A stretch of DNA of 42,313 nucleotides from a virus. Where the stretch lies: the IMG/VR virus record IMGVR_UViG_3300042691_011096, positions 1-42,313 of that record; one strand, given 5' to 3'. The stretch's first letter is position 1; the number at the start of each line of letters is the position of its first letter. Shown one piece after another: positions 23,555 to 30,288 of the stretch. The notes under the pieces are model-generated. The model was not told where the DNA came from. It saw nothing but the letters and a program-made list of their open reading frames with translations, and searched no databases. The position numbers and the translations under genes were made by a program.

Positions 23555-23799
23555 CACCAGCCCCCCTTGTCCCAGCCGCAATAGGTGGATTTGCTGTTCA
23601 CGCAGTTCTTCATCCGTTGATCTTGAATGCTGTAGATCTGCTGCTGAAGGCTGTTGATCTGCTGCTGCTGGGATTGGCCCCATGGCTGCCCATAAGGCGT
23701 CACAGGCTGGCCGTATCCGCTAGTTGGCGGATAGGCCCCGGCAGGAGCCGGAAGAAAGGCGGCCAGTACGGCCGCCATGGTGCAAAGGTGCTGCGTCAT
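23554..23799 (-). CDS. Small secreted Gln-rich protein (81 aa)
   Basis: A likely signal peptide (LCTMAAVLAAFLPAPAGA, predicted cleavage after AGA near residue 22) precedes a Pro/Gly/Tyr/Gln-rich mature part with QQQQINSLQQQIYSIQ and two Cys. Proteins of this kind are common in cyanobacterial genomes, so it could be host-derived. The ATG overlaps the ribbon-helix-helix gene stop (ATGA). Confidence 0.65.
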   Translation of the reverse strand: MTQHLCTMAAVLAAFLPAPAGAYPPTSGYGQPVTPYGQPWGQSQQQQINSLQQQIYSIQDQRMKNCVNSKSTYCGWDKGGW

Positions 23800-23954
23800 T
23801 GCGTGTCTGGTTTGTGACGCTCTAAAGCGTTCTCAAGTAGGTGTGCAACTAGATTAGACATACTCCGGCCCTGTTGAGTAGATAGGCGCATAACGCGATC
23901 AAATACAGCAGGCGGCAGCACAACGGTCAGCCGCGGGTTTGCTCTGGTGTGCAT
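23796..23954 (-). CDS. Ribbon-helix-helix DNA-binding protein (52 aa)
   Basis: The sequence PRLTVVLPPAVFDRVMRLSTQQGRSMSNLVAHLLENALER has the strand-helix-helix pattern of the CopG/Arc family. I choose ATG 23954, not 24044. It lies about 8-16 nt after the ACCTTGCA box of the repeat element, as do the starts of the two other genes behind full copies, and the longer frame would run through the repeat. It probably regulates early genes or its own operon. Confidence 0.75.
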   Translation of the reverse strand: MHTRANPRLTVVLPPAVFDRVMRLSTQQGRSMSNLVAHLLENALERHKPDTQ

Positions 23955-23962
23955 GTTGAGAA

Positions 23963-24032
23963 TGCAAGGTGCAACAGGGAGCCCAATGAGGCCCCTAGAG
24001 AAGCCCCGAAGGGCCTCCGTAGGAGCGTCAGG
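23963..24032 (-). repeat. Intercistronic two-hairpin repeat, copy 1 (diverged)
   Basis: Spans from TGCAAGGT to GGAGCGTCAGG. The first stem GGAGCC/GGCCCC and the second GAAGCCC/GGGCCTC each carry a mismatch compared with the other copies. It contains the stop codon of the upstream gene (24028-24030) and ends shortly before the start of the ribbon-helix-helix gene. Confidence 0.75.
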
Positions 24033-24288
24033 CAAGCGCTTCAATCTCAGCCTGCATTACATCCCGCTCGATTAATCGCAAGGCGCCAGCAGTCCAGCGC
24101 CGCTCGACTGGGTGGCCGGCTACGTCATGCAGTTCTTGCACCCAGTAGTCGGCGTGATCCGTTGCGCCTAGGGCATCAAGCGTGCGGATCCCGGCCCGTA
24201 TGTCAGCCATCAGCTGAGCGCTAGGAGCGGTTTCGACCGGCCAAAGTCGCACTGGCGTTGCGGTTGGGATAGCGGTGAGTTTCGGCAT
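24028..24288 (-). CDS. Hypothetical protein (86 aa)
   Basis: A soluble helical protein (LMADIRAGIRTLDALGATDHADYWVQELHDVAG, then ALRLIERDVMQAEIEAL). Its stop lies in repeat copy 1. Composition and length resemble small early or plasmid-type accessory proteins of cyanobacteria. No function can be assigned. Confidence 0.65.
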   Translation of the reverse strand: MPKLTAIPTATPVRLWPVETAPSAQLMADIRAGIRTLDALGATDHADYWVQELHDVAGHPVERRWTAGALRLIERDVMQAEIEALA

Positions 24289-24322
24289 GATTCAGCAGTT
24301 ACAAAGTGTGCGGCGTGGTTGA

Positions 24323-24595
24323 TCAGCGGATTGATGCGGTAGCGGTGAAAAGTGCACGGCCGGTGATCCGCGATTCGTGGCAGGTGATAGTGCCGATGAG
24401 GCCTTCGCGCTGCAGTTCTTGCGCAGCCTGCAGCAGGTCACCAACGCGGGAGAACATGCCCGAGAACCCGGCCTCTCCCTTCTCAGCCAGGCAGGCCAAC
24501 ACGTAGGACTGAGAAGGGCTGTGGTTGCAGCGGCGGGTTGATTCGGCCAGCAGGTGACGGGCTGTGATGCTGGCGTCAGTGGTTGCGGTGTTCAT
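24323..24595 (-). CDS. Hypothetical protein, possible winged helix (90 aa)
   Basis: The part PSQSYVLACLAEKGEAGFSGMFSRVGDLLQAAQELQREGLIG could form helices like those of a winged-helix regulator, followed by strand-like ITCHESRITGRALFTA. The start follows the ACCTTGCAACC box of repeat copy 2 by about 11 nt. The family is not certain. Confidence 0.6.
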   Translation of the reverse strand: MNTATTDASITARHLLAESTRRCNHSPSQSYVLACLAEKGEAGFSGMFSRVGDLLQAAQELQREGLIGTITCHESRITGRALFTATASIR

Positions 24596-24606
24596 TGATC
24601 TGTGGT

Positions 24607-24676
24607 TGCAAGGTTTACGTCAGGAGCCGGGAGAGGCTCCTAGGGAGGCCGCCAGGGCCTCTGAAGGAGCTTCAGG
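24607..24676 (-). repeat. Intercistronic two-hairpin repeat, copy 2
   Basis: GGAGCC/GGCTCC forms one perfect stem, and GCTCCT/AGGAGC with inner GAGGCC/GGCCTC forms a second that shares the middle GGCTCC segment. The two stems therefore exclude each other in part. It lies between the 24725 and 24595 genes, with the ACCTTGCA box at the downstream end. Confidence 0.8.
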
Positions 24677-24679
24677 AGA

Positions 24680-24710
24680 TTGCCTGCGCTCAGCTATTGA
24701 GCGCAGGCAA
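24680..24710 (-). terminator. 13-bp perfect hairpin, terminator-like without U-tract
   Basis: TTGCCTGCGCTCA (24680-24692) and TGAGCGCAGGCAA (24698-24710) pair fully around a 5-nt loop. It comes 14 nt after the stop of the 219-residue gene. No T-run follows on the minus strand, so it may instead stabilise the 3' end of that mRNA or pause transcription. Confidence 0.55.
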
Positions 24711-24724
24711 CAGAAGGGCAGCAT

Positions 24725-25384
24725 TCACCCGTAGAAAGGATCGGCAGGTTGCAGGCGAACGGCAAAGTTCACGTCCCGAAGCCTGGCCACGTAGCAGCCG
24801 AGCCGCTCACTCCAGGTGGGCTCAGTGTTGGGCCACAGAAGCTCCCGGATATGGCTGGTGGGATGCGAGCTCCAACCCTGGCCCATCTCATCGTTTGCAC
24901 GTTGAAGCTCGGGGTCCTCAAGCTTCGCCAGGTAATCCACAGAGTCTGGGTTGATCGGCTCAGCCCACCAGCCCACAACCCAATCCAGGAAGCCGGTCTC
25001 GGCCACGTTGTCAACACGGAACACCTGAAACGGGCCGTAGTTACCCCGGACGTCACCACCTAGGTGGGTTTCAACAACAATGAACACGTCATTGCAGTAG
25101 AGCCACTCACTGCGATCAACAGGAGCAAACACACTAAACACAAAGTTTTCAGAGAAGTCATTCTCAGAGTTGTAGGTATTGTCTCTGGTGACGTGCTCGT
25201 ATTGCTGGTGGGTCAGTCGGGCAAACCAGCGGCAAAGCGCATCTTCCTGTTCAGTGGCCCACCCGTCAGCTGCTAGGTGCTCTGGAAGCTGCAGGGGCTG
25301 GCCTAGGGATTGCTCCAGGTGTTGCGCGGTGTCAAGGGTTGGGCAATCCCAGAAGCGCGGATCAGCGGCAGCAATGGCAGTCAT
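24725..25384 (-). CDS. Hypothetical protein (219 aa)
   Basis: The largest early gene. It is acidic and Trp/Tyr-rich (DRSEWLYCNDVFIVVETHLGG, FLDWVVGWWAEPIN) with alternating strands and helices, suggesting one globular alpha-beta domain. I do not recognise the family; similar proteins occur on cyanobacterial mobile elements as far as I can judge from style only. It is framed by repeat copies 3 and 2. Confidence 0.7.
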   Translation of the reverse strand: MTAIAAADPRFWDCPTLDTAQHLEQSLGQPLQLPEHLAADGWATEQEDALCRWFARLTHQQYEHVTRDNTYNSENDFSENFVFSVFAPVDRSEWLYCNDVFIVVETHLGGDVRGNYGPFQVFRVDNVAETGFLDWVVGWWAEPINPDSVDYLAKLEDPELQRANDEMGQGWSSHPTSHIRELLWPNTEPTWSERLGCYVARLRDVNFAVRLQPADPFYG

Positions 25385-25393
25385 GGTCTCAAA

Positions 25394-25462
25394 TGCAAGG
25401 TTTCACGTTGGGAGCCGTAGAGGCTCCTAGAGAGGCCATGTGGCCTCAGTAGGAGCTTCAGG
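25394..25462 (-). repeat. Intercistronic two-hairpin repeat, copy 3 (best preserved)
   Basis: On the minus strand GCTCCTA, GAGGCC, GGCCTC and TAGGAGC form a nested stem with a small internal loop. Alternatively GGAGCC pairs with the later GGCTCC. The upstream gene's stop (25458-25460) lies within it, and ACCTTGCA stands 10 nt before the next ATG. Confidence 0.82.
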
Positions 25463-25691
25463 CCCGATCAGCCATCAGGTCAGCGCAGCTGAGCGCATAA
25501 CGAGCCAGGGCGTTGCCCTTAGATGAATGACCCCAGTTCTGCCTGGTGAAGATCGCCAGCGAGTCGCGCTTCTCATCAGGGGTGAACAGAGCCCAGATTT
25601 CATCGGCCTTGGCTGCCATGCCCTCAGTGATCGATCCAGCCACCACGGCTGCGTCAACCAGTTGATCCCATGTCTCTTGTGTGGTGTTCAT
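25458..25691 (-). CDS. First early gene of the left arm (77 aa)
   Basis: A soluble helical protein (WDQLVDAAVVAGSITEGMAAKADEIWALFTPDEKRDSLAIF). It is the first gene behind the promoter at 25741-25769. Its leader carries a shortened version of the repeat with the ACCTTGCA box. The first early genes of T7-like phages often inhibit host functions; nothing in the sequence tells which. Confidence 0.7.
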   Translation of the reverse strand: MNTTQETWDQLVDAAVVAGSITEGMAAKADEIWALFTPDEKRDSLAIFTRQNWGHSSKGNALARYALSCADLMADRA

Positions 25692-25700
25692 CGCTCAGGT

Positions 25701-25732
25701 TGCAAGGTCTCATCACGAGGCAACAGCGCCTC
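25701..25732 (-). repeat. Partial intercistronic repeat in the early leader
   Basis: It contains TGCAAGGT and a single small stem GAGGC/GCCTC, i.e. the downstream part of the repeat family. It makes up most of the 5' leader of the early transcript. A diverged further copy may lie at 25826-25865 (stem GAGGC..GCCTC then AGGAGC). Confidence 0.55.
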
Positions 25733-25740
25733 ATCCCTCA

Positions 25741-25769
25741 ATGAGATCACACCACTTGCCTCCTGTCAA
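25741..25769 (-). promoter_or_regulatory. Candidate early promoter of the left arm
   Basis: The minus strand carries TTGACA (25769-25764), 17 nt, then TCTCAT (25746-25741). The -35 is perfect and the -10 matches 4 of 6. The predicted start of RNA is ~43 nt before the first early gene. No better sigma70 site is seen upstream of this operon. Confidence 0.55.
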
Positions 25770-25997
25770 CCATGCACACCCCTCAACCTCTCCATAGGTG
25801 CCGAGCGCCGCGGATGGCCGTCCCGGAGGCGGCCGCCCTAGCGGCCGGCCTCAGGCCAGGAGCAAGCGAGCTCACCTCCTTCATTCCCTCCCTTCCCTCT
25901 CCCCTTGGTTGCATTTCCACCGGATCGCTCAATCTCACCCGCTCACACCACGCACCAGCTCTCTCTCGCCTCACCTCAAACCACACACCAAACCATT

Positions 25998-26041
25998 GAG
26001 TAACTCCTAAGTAACTCTTGAGTCACTCCTAAGTAAGACAG
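25998..26041. repeat. Four tandem 11-bp repeats
   Basis: GAGTAACTCCT, AAGTAACTCTT, GAGTCACTCCT and AAGTAAGACAG follow each other without gaps. The 11-bp period places each copy on the same DNA face, as for iterons or PhoB-type tandem operators. A hairpin (26037-26051) overlaps the end of the last copy. Confidence 0.8.
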
Positions 26042-26250
26042 CTTTGCTGTCATTAACAACAGCAAATCACTCTCCTCTCAAACTCATCTCATCCCCATAG
26101 GTGAGCTCGCTCGCTTCGGGCCTGATCGTGCGCTACTCGCGCACTCTCCAAGACGGCCCTCTCGCTCACTCGGCACCTCCCTATTCACCTCCCCCTCACC
26201 TCCTCTTTCACCTCCACTCCCCCTCTCCGGGTCGGGCGGGCGAGTGAAGG

Positions 26251-26286
26251 ATCTGTGCACCCATCTGTGCACTTGAGAGTGCACCT
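26251..26286. repeat. Three tandem 12-bp repeats with GTGCAC
   Basis: ATCTGTGCACCC, ATCTGTGCACTT and GAGAGTGCACCT are adjacent. The palindrome GTGCAC recurs at 26255, 26267 and 26279, exactly 12 bp apart, which suggests binding of several dimers side by side. Confidence 0.75.
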
Positions 26287-26679
26287 ATCCCCCTCCCAAT
26301 CCTTTGGTTGCAAACCCAACGGACTGGTGATCCTCTGAGAACCCTGTGCGCCACTGGCTGGTTGCAAGTGCTCCCAGGTGTTCAACAGCGCACCCCCTAG
26401 GGGGGAAGCACGTGAGTGCGTGGATGCGTTCACCCGCTCAGGGATTAGGAACGGGAGTCGGGGTTGGGGACGAAGAAGTGGACACACCTCGGACCCCCCC
26501 TCCCCCTTTTTGCTCCGGGGGAGCCCCTCTTTGAGTAGCAGGATACCAGGGTGGTCAAGCTTAAATGTGACGGATGAGAAATTGACCCCCAACAGATGAG
26601 TAGAGTCAATGGTTGAGCGGTGTTAATGTGATGGGCAAATGCGGGTGGAGCTGGGATGAGGTGGGGAGGAGTTGAGCAG

Positions 26680-26970
26680 ATGAGCATGAGTAAGGCGATG
26701 TATGAGCTGAACAAGGCCGTACCGGAGATGAACTTGAGTGAGGTTGATGCGTGTTTGCATTGGATGAACACGGAGATGGATGGGGACTGGAAGGGGGCGC
26801 AGAGGAAGTTATGGGGGAGGTTGAAGAGGAGGCAGGAGGAGTTGCTGGGGAAGGGGATAGGGAGTGGGCTTGTGAGACAGGGGAAGGTGAAGGTGATGAC
26901 ACCGGAGGAGGCGAAGCTTCTGGATGAGGTGAGGAAGCTGAGGGCGGAGCTGAGGAGGCGGGGTGGTTGA
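26680..26970 (+). CDS. Small basic protein at the head of the right arm (96 aa)
   Basis: ATG 26680 has AGGAG about 9 nt upstream; an in-frame ATG at 26656 has a weaker context. The product is helical and Lys/Arg/Glu-rich (QRKLWGRLKRRQEELLGKG, TPEEAKLLDEVRKLRAELRRRG). Arg is mostly AGG and the DNA is strongly G-rich, unlike neighbouring genes. Position before terminase could suggest a packaging partner, but the 30288 gene is an equal candidate. Confidence 0.65.
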   Translation: MSMSKAMYELNKAVPEMNLSEVDACLHWMNTEMDGDWKGAQRKLWGRLKRRQEELLGKGIGSGLVRQGKVKVMTPEEAKLLDEVRKLRAELRRRGG

Positions 26971-27110
26971 ACTGGACAGAGATCTTGAGGAGAGGAGGGG
27001 TTCCTGAGGCGCCTGGGTACCAGGAGCTGTTGGCGCAGATCAGGGAGGAAAAGGCGTGTCAAGCTGTTGACACCGTTCCACAGAAGAAGAAGAGGCGTAA
27101 GAAGAAGTGA
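26967..27110 (+). CDS. Short Lys-rich protein before terminase (47 aa)
   Basis: It starts with TTG overlapping the previous stop (TTGA), and its stop overlaps the terminase GTG (GTGA). The product has a conserved-looking middle (LRRGGVPEAPGYQELLAQI) and ends in a basic tail (QKKKRRKKK). Double overlap with both neighbours strongly suggests a real coupled gene. Confidence 0.7.
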   Translation: MNWTEILRRGGVPEAPGYQELLAQIREEKACQAVDTVPQKKKRRKKK

Positions 27111-28825
27111 CGCAAGCCCTACCCCTACCCCAGTTCATCACGTTGTTAATGCGTGAGTTGAACATGGCAGATGCACCGACGCCGGTACAGCTGCAGATCA
27201 GTGACTACCTGGAGAATGGGCCGAAGAGGCGGGTGATCGCAGCGTTCCGTGGATGTGGCAAGAGCACCTTGAGTGCCATGTACTTGTTGTGGAAGCTGTA
27301 TCACGATCCTGATGAGAAGTGCTTGGTGATCAGTGCATCGATGGCCAGGTCAGAGGCCATGACGGCCTGGCTGTTGCAGACCATTGGGCGGGTGCCCTGG
27401 TTGAAGCACATGCAGCCCGACAGTCATGACGGGCGGTACAGCCGGATCAACTTTGACGTTGGCACCTGCAAGAACATCGAGCAGAGCCCGAGTGTCCGCG
27501 CTGCGGGAATCACGGGGCAGATCACCGGCTCCCGTGCCAGCACGATCCTTGTTGACGACTGCGAAACACCGCAGACCTGCTTGACGCAGGTGCAACGGGA
27601 GAAGCTGAGGAACTCGTTGAACGAGCTGGAGGCGATCCTCAAGCCAGGGGAGGGGCCAGAGATCGTCTACCTGGGTACACCCCATAGCTCAACGGACAGC
27701 ATCTACTTCGCGTTGCAGCGTGACCTGAACTACGACATGCGGATGTGGCCAGCTCGGGTGCCAGCTGACCCCACCCCATACCGCGGTGCGTTGGCTCCCC
27801 TGATCCAGAAAAGGGTGGGCATCTCCGATGGCAGGCCTACAGACACTCGTTTCTCGGAGGATGAGCTGCTGCAACGGGAGCTGAGCATGAGCCCCATGCA
27901 GTGGAAGCTGCAGTTCCTGCTGGATGCCACCCTCAGTGACATTGAGCGCTACCCGCTGCGTTGCGCTGACCTGATGGTGATGACCATCGATGGCCACTTG
28001 CCAGAGGTGCTCACCCACGAGAAGGCGAAGTACCTGGCGTTGGATGACCTGCCCTGCGTTGGCATGGCCCATGACCCGAGGTTCTACCGCCCAGCCCAAG
28101 TAGAAGGCACAGTGCCTGTTGGGGAGGTCCCCACCGTCATGGCCCTGGACCCCAGTGGTGGGGGCAGTGACGAGTTCGCCTGGGCAATCGTCAAGGCATG
28201 GGCTGGCAACTACTACCTGATGGAATCCGGTGGACGCCTGGGGGGCGTTGGCGAGAGCTTGTGGGAGAAGATCGCCTCCCTGGCCAAACAGCACCGGGTC
28301 AACGAGATCTTGGTGGAGACCAACTTCGGCGGCCTGGAGATCTACGCCCAGTTGATCAAGCCGTATCTGGTCAAGGCCGGGGCCAACTGCCGGGTGGAGC
28401 CGATCCGCTCCAATCAGCGAAAGGAGCTACGGATCATCGACACCCTGGCCCCGGTGATGCAGACGCACCGGATGGTGGTGGACCGACGCGTTGTTGAAGC
28501 AGATGCTGAGCTGCTCAGGGCTGCGGTGGAGGACAAGGACAGCTCCTACAGCCTCTTCTATCAAATGACGCGTCTTACAGCAGACCGCGGCTCACTGCTG
28601 CACGATGACCGCCTGGATGCCTGGGCGATGTGCGTTCAGTGGTTCCAGGAGCAAGCTGCGCAGGATCAGCTGGTGCGGCGTGAAGCACGCAGCGTCGAAA
28701 TGCTGGAGGCCATGCTCGCTGATTGGAACGGCCACGTCGTCATGACACCAGACCGCATGGCCATGGGCATGAGCTTGGAGCAGGCGCGTGTGGCTGACGC
28801 TGGCCAAGGCACCAGCTGGATCTGA
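27107..28825 (+). CDS. Terminase large subunit (T7 gp19-like)
   Basis: 572 residues (T7 gp19 586). ATPase: Walker A FRGCGKST (~47-54), Walker B STILVDDCE near 145. RNase H-like nuclease: MALDPSGGGSDEFAW near 345 and HDDRLDAWA near 505 supply the metal-binding Asp residues. It drives DNA into the prohead and cuts concatemers. Start GTG at 27107 overlaps the preceding stop. It lies on the opposite strand from portal and capsid, which is unusual for a T7-like phage. Confidence 0.96.
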   Translation: MTQALPLPQFITLLMRELNMADAPTPVQLQISDYLENGPKRRVIAAFRGCGKSTLSAMYLLWKLYHDPDEKCLVISASMARSEAMTAWLLQTIGRVPWLKHMQPDSHDGRYSRINFDVGTCKNIEQSPSVRAAGITGQITGSRASTILVDDCETPQTCLTQVQREKLRNSLNELEAILKPGEGPEIVYLGTPHSSTDSIYFALQRDLNYDMRMWPARVPADPTPYRGALAPLIQKRVGISDGRPTDTRFSEDELLQRELSMSPMQWKLQFLLDATLSDIERYPLRCADLMVMTIDGHLPEVLTHEKAKYLALDDLPCVGMAHDPRFYRPAQVEGTVPVGEVPTVMALDPSGGGSDEFAWAIVKAWAGNYYLMESGGRLGGVGESLWEKIASLAKQHRVNEILVETNFGGLEIYAQLIKPYLVKAGANCRVEPIRSNQRKELRIIDTLAPVMQTHRMVVDRRVVEADAELLRAAVEDKDSSYSLFYQMTRLTADRGSLLHDDRLDAWAMCVQWFQEQAAQDQLVRREARSVEMLEAMLADWNGHVVMTPDRMAMGMSLEQARVADAGQGTSWI

Positions 28826-29073
28826 TGGCTGATCTCGTCAACCACCCGCCGCACTACACCGCTGGTCGGATCGAGACCATCGACTACATCGAGGACTGCG
28901 TGCAGCACGCTCCTGATGCGGTCCTGGGCGGCCTGCAGTGGCAGGTGCTCAAGTATCTCGGGAGCAGGCTGTGGCTTAAGGGCAGCACCTTGCAGGACGC
29001 CAAGAAGGCCCGCTTCTACCTCGACCGTTTGATCGCCAAACTGGAAGGCGATCAGTTGAACGGTGGCAAGTGA
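28825..29073 (+). CDS. DUF3310-type small protein
   Basis: 82 residues with VNHPPHYTAGRIETIDYIED at the N-terminus and LKYLGSRLWLKG plus ARFYLDRLI at the C-terminus, the pattern of the DUF3310 family found in many phages, often near replication or nucleotide genes. Its biochemical role is unknown to me. It shares one base with the terminase stop (TGATG). Confidence 0.88.
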   Translation: MADLVNHPPHYTAGRIETIDYIEDCVQHAPDAVLGGLQWQVLKYLGSRLWLKGSTLQDAKKARFYLDRLIAKLEGDQLNGGK

Positions 29074-29231
29074 CCTACGACCCGAAGTGGCGCGTTGAGG
29101 ATGAGCGCCGCCTGGAGTGGCTCGACAAGCTGTACCGCTTGGACGGAAGGCAGCACAAGTGCCATCCCAGCCACGGGCTGTTTACTGGGCTGGTGAGCAA
29201 GTGGGGCCCTGTGCCCTGGAAAGTGAACTGA
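29070..29231 (+). CDS. Small hypothetical protein (53 aa)
   Basis: GTG start overlapping the previous stop (GTGA). The product (MTYDPKWRVEDERRLEWLDK, then HPSHGLFTGLVSKWG) is compact and polar, of a type common in T7-like cyanophages. Its stop directly abuts the stop of the convergent minus-strand gene. Confidence 0.72.
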   Translation: MTYDPKWRVEDERRLEWLDKLYRLDGRQHKCHPSHGLFTGLVSKWGPVPWKVN

Positions 29232-29990
29232 TCAGATGCCGCGAATCGTGTCGCGGCGAATCTCCAGCATGTCCAGCGTTCCTTCGCGGAGCTGCCGGGC
29301 GCGACGAGCATTCCACTCGTACAGCATGTCGTTGCTCAGCTTTGGGAAACGACCTTCCATCCATGTAGGCAAGTCTTGCCTGGTCGCCTTGTCGCGCCCA
29401 CTGGCTCTCTTGTCTAGGTAGGAAAAGATGGCTGACTTCGCGGCGCTGCGTTCCTGTTGCGTCAGGAAGTCGCTCTTGTCGCTTTTGTATCGCACATCTT
29501 GCTGGGCGTAGTACGCCTTGTTGTATTCAGAGCCGCTTAGGCCCTGGTTCCTGAGATCATCCTGAAAAGCGCCGCGCATCCTGTCGGATGCTGTTTCTTC
29601 CAGTTGCTGGAAGAACTTGATCGTCGTCTTGTCGTCTGGAGTGGATGGTTTGGACCTGGGGTTGGGATTGGTGTTGTTGAGGCGCTGCTTGTTCTCGGCC
29701 TCAATGGGGTCCCAGTTCTCGATGGTCCGCTGGTTTCGCTGGTTCCGCTGGATCGTCAGGTCATGCAGAGCGGGATCCACCTTCAGGGATTTGTTCTTCC
29801 CATACCAAAAGCCGCCTTCGCGTTGGGTCTCGGATTGGCCGCGCGCCTTTGGTGACATGAGCCGCCCGGCCTGCTGAATCATCCGGCTCAAGGGCAGCGG
29901 CTGCAGGCCGGCTTGATCGCCCAGGTCCTGTTCCAGCTTGCTGGTGTCAACCGCCTGAGGCTCAACCTGGTCAATGAACGTCAGTGCCAT
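29232..29990 (-). CDS. Hypothetical protein of the minus-strand island (252 aa)
   Basis: ATG 29990 with GGGAG upstream. The protein is hydrophilic, rich in Gln, Asn and Arg (TIQRNQRNQRTIENWDP, NTNPNPRSKPSTPDDKT), with a helical C-terminus (RARQLREGTLDMLEIRRDTI). Likely largely disordered in the middle. A virion-associated or packaging-related role is possible given its neighbours, but nothing proves it. Confidence 0.7.
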   Translation of the reverse strand: MALTFIDQVEPQAVDTSKLEQDLGDQAGLQPLPLSRMIQQAGRLMSPKARGQSETQREGGFWYGKNKSLKVDPALHDLTIQRNQRNQRTIENWDPIEAENKQRLNNTNPNPRSKPSTPDDKTTIKFFQQLEETASDRMRGAFQDDLRNQGLSGSEYNKAYYAQQDVRYKSDKSDFLTQQERSAAKSAIFSYLDKRASGRDKATRQDLPTWMEGRFPKLSNDMLYEWNARRARQLREGTLDMLEIRRDTIRGI

Positions 29991-29992
29991 GA

Positions 29993-30127
29993 CTATCTCC
30001 CTTGGCCGCGATAGGACTTCTTGCCGGGCTTCGGCTTGCTGCCGCGGCCTGAGCCCTGAGTGGTCTTGTGATGAACCGGTGCCTTGCGCTGGACTGCGCC
30101 GGTGCCGGTCTTGGAGCGGACAGCCAT
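29993..30127 (-). CDS. Short basic Lys/Gly-rich protein (44 aa)
   Basis: Highly basic with no acidic residue visible (MAVRSKTGTGAVQRKAPVHH ... KKSYRGQGR), so probably nucleic-acid binding and unstructured. Its ATG overlaps the preceding stop (TAATG). Similar tiny basic proteins are frequent in cyanophages. Confidence 0.68.
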   Translation of the reverse strand: MAVRSKTGTGAVQRKAPVHHKTTQGSGRGSKPKPGKKSYRGQGR

Positions 30128-30288
30128 TACTGAAGTGCCTCCAAGGCGTCACGAAGGTTGGCGTTGCGGAGCTGCTGTTCTTTCTCCGTGGCCAGGTGAT
30201 GGCTGGTGACGAAGCAGCAGTTGGTGAAACCGTCTTCTGTCAGGCAGACCTGGATCAGCTCGGGTTCGATGCAGTTGATGGTGAGCAT
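30127..30288 (-). CDS. Small hypothetical protein (53 aa)
   Basis: ATG overlaps the upstream stop (TAATG) and the stop overlaps the next start. The product (MLTINCIEPELIQVCLTEDG, TEKEQQLRNANLRDALEAL) has a strand-rich first half with a Cys pair (NCCF) and a helical end. No known family. Confidence 0.62.
   Translation of the reverse strand: MLTINCIEPELIQVCLTEDGFTNCCFVTSHHLATEKEQQLRNANLRDALEALQ

Larger units (their letters stand above)
25770..26679. other. Gene-free divergent hub, candidate origin and control region
   Basis: About 0.9 kb with no convincing gene on either strand separates the two arms. It contains stem-loops (25826-25852; 26037-26051 GACAGC/GCTGTC; 26128-26144 GTGCGC/GCGCAC), a 12-bp palindrome CCCCCTAGGGGG (26393-26404), an inverted pair CTCCCCC/GGGGGAG near 26507-26530 and two tandem repeat arrays. 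The stretch 25.86-26.34 kb is very pyrimidine-rich on the plus strand, and from 26.58 kb the plus strand becomes G-rich. This is the most likely site for replication start and divergent promoters, by inference only. Confidence 0.6.

Noticed and set aside
23963-25462. Integron-type attC sites
   Set aside because: The elements are palindromic and follow genes, but I see no GTTRRRY/RYYYAAC core boxes, and the integrase is a phage tRNA-type enzyme without the IntI extra domain.
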